A DNA stretch of 64,000 nt. It comes from Mesocentrotus franciscanus. Its lineage: Eukaryota > Echinodermata > Echinoidea > Camarodonta > Strongylocentrotidae. The stretch's first letter is position 1, and each line of letters opens with the position of its first letter. The DNA lies in NCBI GenBank assembly GCA_037976565.1, contig CP137679.1, positions 31,687,764-31,751,763 on the forward strand, read 5' to 3'. Made by a program: the position numbers and the translations under genes. The notes beneath the pieces were generated by a model. It did no database searches, was not told the origin of the DNA, and was given only the letters and a program-made list of their open reading frames with translations. Shown here in pieces: positions 28,101-37,100 of this stretch.

Positions 28101-31100
28101 TTTGAGAATGACATCAATCTCATCCTTTTTATACAGTCAGACAGAACTTCGGTTTTCCTTGCCTTGATCTTGATCTTGAGCAGGGGCCCTGTCTTACAAA
28201 GAGTTGTGATTGATCCAAATCAATCGCAAGTCCCTTAATCAATCGCAAGTTTGCAGTATCCTATCTCTTATGTACTTGTTGCGATTGATGTCAATCGTAA
28301 ATAAGTTGCAATTGATATCAACTCTTTGTAAGACAGAGCCCAGACTCTTGATACGTTACAACCAGTTTTTGCTCCTTACCTTATTTTCAGGATCCTCAAA
28401 ATCCTATAGAACCCCTAACATGTCATTTTCATTTCACAAAAATCGTAATCCCCATAAAATATGCATGTCTAATGTAGCGTTATCTTCTTCCCAGGAATTC
28501 TTACAATAGCCTTATAGATTTAACACATCTGAAATGACTGGTTGTTAGACATTTTTACACTGCAAGATGTTGAGGACAACAATTAATCCTTTGACTGCTA
28601 CATTATCTCAGTAGATCCCATTCTCATAGGCAATGGGTTACAAAACAAAAATTCATTCTCTCCAGATGAATGAAAGTTCCACTGGAGACAGTGAGGCCTT
28701 TCCAGCCATGTGTTTAACACAGAAATGATATATCTTGTTGCTTTCCAGATGTTGATGAATGTGTAGAGGATGCCCTCAATGACTGTCATCCCCTGGCTAC
28801 CTGCTCAGACACCTTAGGCAGTTACATCTGTACTTGCCAGACTGGATTCATCTCCCCTGAAGGAGCCAGAGGCAGATTATGTAATGGTGTGTATTTTAAT
28901 AATGATTCATGAAAATGAAAATTAATTTATGTATAAAAGGCAGCACACAGAAAAACATGGGATGAGTCCATGGTTTGGCAAAAAAATACCAAACCAAACT
29001 GGACCCAAACATGGTAGTTTAGTTACAGCACTAGAATTGAGAGCAGTCAAGGTCTAGAAAGCTATCAAGAGCTCTAAAGAAGAAAAAAATAATTAAAAAC
29101 TGTAAAAGACACCAAAGATTAAATTTTGCTTTTTCCTGAGAAAATCCAGAAAAGGCTTCTGTGAGCCAAAAAGTAATTAATTCTCTGATTGTATGCAGTG
29201 TTGTCAATTGCACTGGTCTTTCGATTGTCTATGACATTTTGTGTATTTCAAAGATTATTAAAGGGTTCCTATTGGACAGGAGATGCAGAAGCTATGAGAA
29301 ATGTCTTTTCATAAAAGACCACATTCAAGTACAGAAATAATAGAAAACAGCTGTATATCACAAAGCTTGATGTTTTTTTAAAATCAGCAATAACCATCAG
29401 CATCATCACAATTCCTTTTTGTTCTTATCCTTGTACATCAGATCTTGATGAATGTTCACTGGGTATCAGTACTTGTGATGCAGTGACGGAAGATTGTTTC
29501 AACACCTATGGAGCTTTCACTTGCAGCTGTGCTGATGGCTATAGGCTCAGCAATGCACAATGCCAAGGTATACATTGGTATTGTTGTCTACTTCACCTTT
29601 AGGCTGAATTATGAACATATGATTTGAGTGATGAGAACTTTATAAATATTAATAATTTATTTTCATGAAACAGGGTATATGGAGAAAAGATGAATTTTTC
29701 AGAGAGCCTTCAGATTACATTAATGTGCTATGTAGTCATCTTGAATTCATAAGTACAAAGTTTTTTTTCATGATTTCGAACACATTTAATACCTCCCTTA
29801 CTAAGGTACAGCAACACAGTGAAATAGAGTGGAAGAACAATACTTTTGAAGCAATAATTTTAAAGAAGGGCAGTTGTTTACATATAGCTGCCAAAGGGTT
29901 TCAGAACACCAAGTTTTCTTGATTATGATAAGGATACAAGACAAATCAAAGAAAAATACTTTCTCGCTGAATGATTGCTGTATGATGTCATTCCTTATTT
30001 TCATTTCCTTGATAGATGTTGATGAATGTCTTGATGACCCTTGTGAAAGCCAGGTGAACACCCGATGTGAGAACCTGGCAGGATCATACCAGTGTGTCTG
30101 CAGGACAGGCTACTATATGGTCAACTCTGAATGCTTGTGTAAGTATATGCATAAGATCTCATTTAAAACGTTTTTGATTAGTATTTATTTCTATTCCCCC
30201 ACAAATCATGAATATAACACATCCTGAAATAGGATTGATGAAATTTGGACATGTGACCAAATAAGTTTTATTATATTATCTTTGAAAGCTTTATATACTG
30301 TAAATTTTAACTGTCTCATGTATGTATCTGATTATTAGACAGGAAAAATGCGATAACCAATTAACACAGAGAAAGAGGATTGTAATTGTTAAACATTAGT
30401 GCTAGGTACAAGAGCCTATTACAAATTATGAAGGAATATGATGCAAATGTACATTGACTGCTTTTAGTAATTTGTGTTTAAACGATGTTATACTTTGCTT
30501 CTGGTTCAAGTGTGGTAATTTATTACTTCATTTTACCACCAATCCATCCATCTGTTCACCAATCTATGTATCCTCTTCATCAATTCATTTAGTTCTTTCT
30601 TCATCTATCTTCTATCTTTGCATCATCCATCCATCCAACTATCCATCCGTCAAAACAAACCACTGATCAGTTCACCTCAGAGACAACTAGTGGAATCCTT
30701 TTGATGATAACTTTCCCTATTATATATTTTGATCACAGCTGCCATGTCAATGCTTCTAACTGCAACCTTCACTGATATAGCTGGATTGGAGGTGCTGGGA
30801 CAGTACTTTGTTTACAATGATTTTGCCTTGTATATACCACAGCTTGAAATAGATGTGAGTACATATGCTTTGAAGTCTGATCAGTAATAAAAATGTAATA
30901 TATCAATGTAGGATCCGCACTATTTATCTGGCACACTGTTTTAAAGGTGATGGCAATTCTGTTGCAACAATGGAAAATTTTAATCAAGCATCATGAAGGC
31001 ATCAATATCTTTATATTGATATGTTAATTTTACTTAATTGTATAAAGTAATGTATAAGTATGAATATTAATTGAATTAGCTTCATTAGTATGTACACAGA

Positions 31101-34100
31101 GACAAATGGAGAAAGGATGAGAAAATAATGAAATGCCTACAATTTGACTGCACGTTTCCTGAGATATAATTATTTTTATTCCAAGAGGTGAATGGCACAC
31201 TGATTTTATGTTTTGATTATTCTTCTTGTAAGTTGAATGTTAATACGCTCTATTCATGTAAATTGTATATCTTCTGATGAGAGCCATAAGGGCATTATCT
31301 TACATCTTTTACCTCAGAGTACTAGAAGATGTTCTTCCTGCCCTCAACAGATATGCTCCATGTACTTGTACAACATTTCTTTGTAATAATACTGACTGCC
31401 ACTAATTTCCTCTGAAAATACTATGTCTTCTAGGTGGACACCCTCCTCCAAAGCGCTGATCTCACCAACTACACGGCTGTTTCTGTCTCTACCTCTCGTC
31501 TCCGGACATTGGGAGTTGAGGTCGAGTTTATCCTGGACTTCCTTGCGACATCAACGACCACAGAAGATGAGATTCTGGCAGCTTTCCTGGCAGGACTTCG
31601 AGGGAGGGATAATAATATTATCCTGCCAAGTAATGTCATTATCAGGATTTCTGCTTTTGTTGGAGAGCCAGGTAGGTCCATAACAGAAATTTTTATTTTG
31701 TACTGTTTTTTTTTCTTCCAGGCTACAAAGGCCATTTTTTTCTTCATATGATAGACTGTTGAAGTAATCAGGATTTTGATGTTGAGCAACATTACCATTG
31801 TAAAATAATCTATGAAACTTTAACAATACATCAAGATATTATATGAAAACTCTGTTTTTTCTCCTTAGAAATCATAATGGTAATTTATTTCTTCAATTTA
31901 TAGTAGGCATTATTTGAGCTGATAAAACAAGAAAAGTGGAAATGATTTCAATGAAGTTATAACATTTGTTACACACAGGTACAAATCTTAGTTGGTGTAT
32001 TTCACATACTCTCTTTTCTTAAGTTAATTCATTGAGATACCTGTACATGTATTAGGAGGCAAATTGAGGCCTGCATGGTTAAATAAGAAGAGTGAAATTC
32101 TTTAGGAAATATGATTCATCTTGAAATTTGTACAATGCTACATGGTCTAATGGTCCCCACTGTACATTACTACATCGCAAGAGTGAAATTTTGATGAATT
32201 CTGACAAAGCTGAGGGCTTTTGAAAGATTTAGTGACTTCTGAAAGTGATAGATTCTGAAAGATTTTGCGACTTCAGAAAGAGATGGATTCTGAAAGATTT
32301 GATGAATCCTGATAAATTTGATGACTTATTTCTTCTTTCTTTTCTTGCAAACAGTGATTAATCCATGTGTGGAGCAGACAGATAACTGCACAACAAACTC
32401 TGATTGTATTTTCCTTGGTTCTTCTGGAAACTACACTTGTCAATGTCAAGATGGATTCATGGGTGATGGATTCACAACCTGTACAGGTATTGGATGAAGC
32501 ATTGATTAGTAATACACTGGGGGCAAACTACTAATGAGTTGCAATTGATTCAAATCAATTGCAACAGTGCCACAGTTTACTTCAGATATGGACAAATTGT
32601 ATACTTGCAATTGATTGAGGATTTGTGATCGATTCAGATCAATGGCAACTCTTTATCAGACAGTGCCCTGGTATACTATAGGGAATTATAATGTGGAGCA
32701 TTTGAATGCAATGTTAACTTTTAAAATGCCACCAAGTTTAAGAACATGTATCTCAAATTTCATTGCCAGAGACAGATTTTTCATTTAACTTTTAATTTTT
32801 TTAATATTTTAATGAAAATATTTTTGATGAAAACACTGTTCCTTCATATCAGTGTTCACATTTTATCAATATTCTTGAAAGGAGAAATTAAAGATTTAGC
32901 TTTTTATGTAGCTGAAACCTCCATTTGCAAAGAAGGAATTACTGGGTTGGGGCTAAACCTGTTTTATATACATATGACAGTTGATGGATGGCCCTCTGAG
33001 GATAAGAAAAGATAAGATTACGGTAATGAAAACCCGACTTTGGGTATTACAGTAATCACTTGGAAGTCAAGGTGTTCTTTAAAATTCTATACATCTTTTA
33101 GGCCTAAAGATAACATAAAATAATATGACTATTTGATCTTTATTTCGTGTTTTTTCTACCCCTTTGTTTGGTGATCCAATAAAATTTTCTGCTAAATTTT
33201 ACTTTTGTTTTCTTTCTGCTTTCGTGATCATGTCCACATCCGTGGACTTATTGTATTGTATGTGAACAACATGACATGTATTTGTCAACATTACTTTTCC
33301 CTACACAGACATCAATGAATGCCTGAATGACACATGCACAAATGAAGGAGAGACATGTGTTAACACTGCTGGAAGTTATTCTTGTGACTGCATGATTGAT
33401 AGAGGCTATGTTGCTAAGGATGGAGTATGCACATGTAAGTCTGTAGTAGTTTGGAGGCTGATCTTGTTTGTAGTCCGAGGTAGTAAAAATACAGTCTGTG
33501 TGAAACTGGTGTATTAAAATAAGATGAAATGAACCTAAAACTGCATAGAGATAGACAATCTTGGTGAAGACAAAGAAATAATGATTATAGAAGTTGGGTG
33601 TGACGAAGGAGGCGTGATAGCTCATTGGTTGAGAGCTGTGGTCTCGTAACCGGGAGGTCCCTTGTTCGAAACCAAGTCAATGCGCTAGTGCCCTTTGGTA
33701 AGGTATTAATCCTCATTACCAAGTCCCTCGAAGTGGACTTAAAGCCGTCGGTCCCCTGGTATTGCTTACTGACAAGCACACACATGCTTTCTTAGCAGTC
33801 AGGTAAAAACAAACAAACCAAATGGCATTGGACCAAATGACCATTTACCTCCGTAGAATTACTTATCTAAGGTAGATATTAAGTCTTTAAACCTCTTTTA
33901 TTCCCAACACAGTATATGAGGTATACCGTGGCCAACTAACTGTCAATTTTATCAGTGGTCTGCCAGCTATTTTCACCTCCGACCTCATGGACTCCTCTAG
34001 CCAGGCTTACTCGAGTCTAGCTTTCTTAATCAGCAATGCGGTAAGTTTATGTACAGAACATTACAGTGTATTATTAGATGATTTTTTTTTTTCTGCAGTG

Positions 34101-37100
34101 TATCTTTCAAGGTAACTCAGCAAAGTATATTTTTGTGGGTTTTTTTGCAATTGTCCATTGTACAAATTAATCTTGCAGGAAAGTATGTTTAACCTGTTGC
34201 CTACTTTAGCCAGAAGGCTCCTGTATTAAGCCTGCATTAGGCAGTGAGAAAATTCAGTAGTCTGTGGATTAATATTCAGACTGTTCTTTTTTTTTGTGAC
34301 GGCTCTTGTTTATTTGCGATAGTAAAAAAAAAAGGATTACTTTGTGGCAATTTTTATGTCTATATCAGAGCTCACTATTAGTTTACCAATGCTTTTTTTG
34401 AGCTTTTAAGAACTAAATCACCCATTGCTGGTATGTATCTTAAATTCTGGCCTACACATACAGGATTGTAGATAAATAGATTTTCATGTGTATAGTATTT
34501 TAAAAAAAGAGATAAAAGTATGTGTTTTTATGTAACCATTTCAGATACGATATCTCATCCTACTTGAACCAAACCTGCAAGACTTCTTTGAGTCTTGCAC
34601 GGTGTCTGGTTTCACCAATGGCAGTGTGGTGGCAACATACTACGTTTCCTTCAACCAGTCTGTCAATGTTTCAGAAAGTGCCCTCACAGCTCTTGTTGTG
34701 AACACCCTTGAGACTGATGGCTTTCTTACTACAGGCATTGCCTCACAAGGGAATATCACTGCTGATTCTAACTCTGTGGAGTTCACCAGTAAGTAGACGT
34801 TTCACTGTGGAAATCTTATTATAATTTTGTTCATTTTCCACTTCTGAGTATTACAGACATGTATAAGCATAAACAGTGTACATGTAAAAAGTTGGTATTC
34901 AATTCAATACTTCAGTCAGAACTATTTGTAATTTACTCAGTTTGGCTCCAGATAAAATACTTAGCAAACATTAGAATTCAATTGCATCGTTTGGCTTTAA
35001 TACATGAATGTATTTAACCTAAAGTTAAAATCAGACATAGCTAATTGTTTTAAAAGCCAGGGGGGTGTTTCACAAAGACTAAGATCGACTTTAAGTTGGA
35101 CTTAAGTATAACAGGCCGTTCATGCCATTGGTTGCTATCCCAATTGGTCTCTAAATTATAATCTTTAGATAATATTTTTTCAAAAATTATCAAAAATGTA
35201 AACTCTGTAGATATGAGACCACAATTTGTACGTCCCTTGAAAGACAAATGCCAGTAAATGGTGAGAGCAAACAGTGGCATGAACGGCCTGTTATACTTAA
35301 GTCCAACTTAAAGTTGATCTTAGTCTTTGTGAAACACCCCCCTGGAAGTGCATCCAATATGAGGGTTATGAAGATATCTGAAATGCATAATTATTTTTGT
35401 AAAAGAACTATCGTAATTTGATAATATTGTTTGATCTTTCCAGAAATTACCCAAGAGTGCACAAACACTTTCTGTTTGAATGGAGGAATATGTTCTTTGC
35501 AGAATGGGTTGAGAGTCTGCCAGTGAGTATAAAGAAGCTCATTTTGATTCTTTTCATATACAGTTACATGTGTGTACCCATCGATCTCCCTACTTGTATT
35601 CAGATCATAAAGTGTACAGTGGACTTAAACCAAGTAAGCCCACAGACTTAAACCAAGTAAGCCCACAGACTTAAACCAAGTAAGCCCACAGACTTAAACC
35701 AAGTAAGCCCACAGGCTTATTGTCCTTGTGCTTTAATATTATCCACAGTTTAACAAGCTACATGTGCACATGGTTTGGCAGCTTCTCTGATGTCCAAATA
35801 GTAGAGAATAAATCTTCACCAAAATCATAGTGTCAACTAAAAGTCCATAGGGCAGTAATTCTAATTAATACATGTTCTTTGACATACATGCTCAACTGTG
35901 GAGTTAATGCTAGGATGCCTTGCTGGCTCTGAGCAGATGATGCAACGGTTAATGACCTATTAAATATTGTCTTCTAAGAACCTGAATGATTCAACAGTGT
36001 TAAAATTATGCCTTTCTGGTTCTCATCACATGATGTACTGATTGAAGGCTCATTGAATATTTTCTGCTGAGAGCCATAAGGGCACTTCCTCATTCAGCTA
36101 CTGCCTATTTGCATCTCAACAACAATTATAGATATTGGTTTCATGCTCAAGTCATACTACATGTACAAAGACTAAAAATTTGTATAATGCTATGTTCCAT
36201 CAAGGTGCCCTAGTGGCTACGAGGGAGACACTTGTGAGATTGCTCCTAGCACTCATCCTCCTACTATAGCTACCACCACCCTGGAGGAGAGTACCATGGC
36301 AATGGAAAACATCACCAAGATGACCAACACCACAACATCATCCCAGACACGTAAGTTTTGAGGGGATCACATAATCATTGAGCATTGTAGAAAAGAGAAG
36401 AAAAATTAAGAATGAAACACTACTGGATTTATCTAAAGAAGGCACAATGGCTCAGAGGTGGAGCAGTGGTCTTGTAACTGGGAGGTCCCAAGTTCAAAAC
36501 CCAGTTGATGTGCTAGTGCCCTTTGGTAAGGCATTAATCCTCATTACCAAGTCCCTCAAAGAGAACTTTAAGCTGTCAGTTCCCTGAGCATTTACTTACA
36601 AGCATACACAGCTTTCTTTTCAGTCAGGTAAAACAAATTGATTAACCAACCACCCAATCTTGAAAGGAACTATTTTTGCACAGTTTATTGTCTTCACTTT
36701 TTCTCCTTTAACTTCAATTTTTGAATGATTTGAAATCAAAACCCCCATACACTTTTGATTTACACTGGGCTTATCAGTCTCATTATTTTGTTCACAGTAG
36801 GATTGTCCTCATGGTCCTATAATGCAACATCTTAGAGCAGTGGCTCTTAACTTGTTAAGTAAACTTTGATTTCAAGTTACCATGCATGTTCCAGAGACTC
36901 CAGCCTGAGCTCAGTATTCACCTTGTTAATCTCGATGGTCCCAAGACTATCAGACGTTTTAAATCAGAATCGTGACCATATCAGACATTTTTACCAGGAA
37001 CGTAGCCCATGAAACATGCTTCATTATATTATTTAGGATTCCATTGAATTTGTTGAACCCATGACCCTAAAAATTTCCGGCTGAAACTCCAAAACAAGCC

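Noticed and set aside
33605..33680. Possible tRNA gene with A and B boxes
   Set aside because: It is the head of a family 1 SINE that recurs at 36438 and 59158 with the same downstream body.
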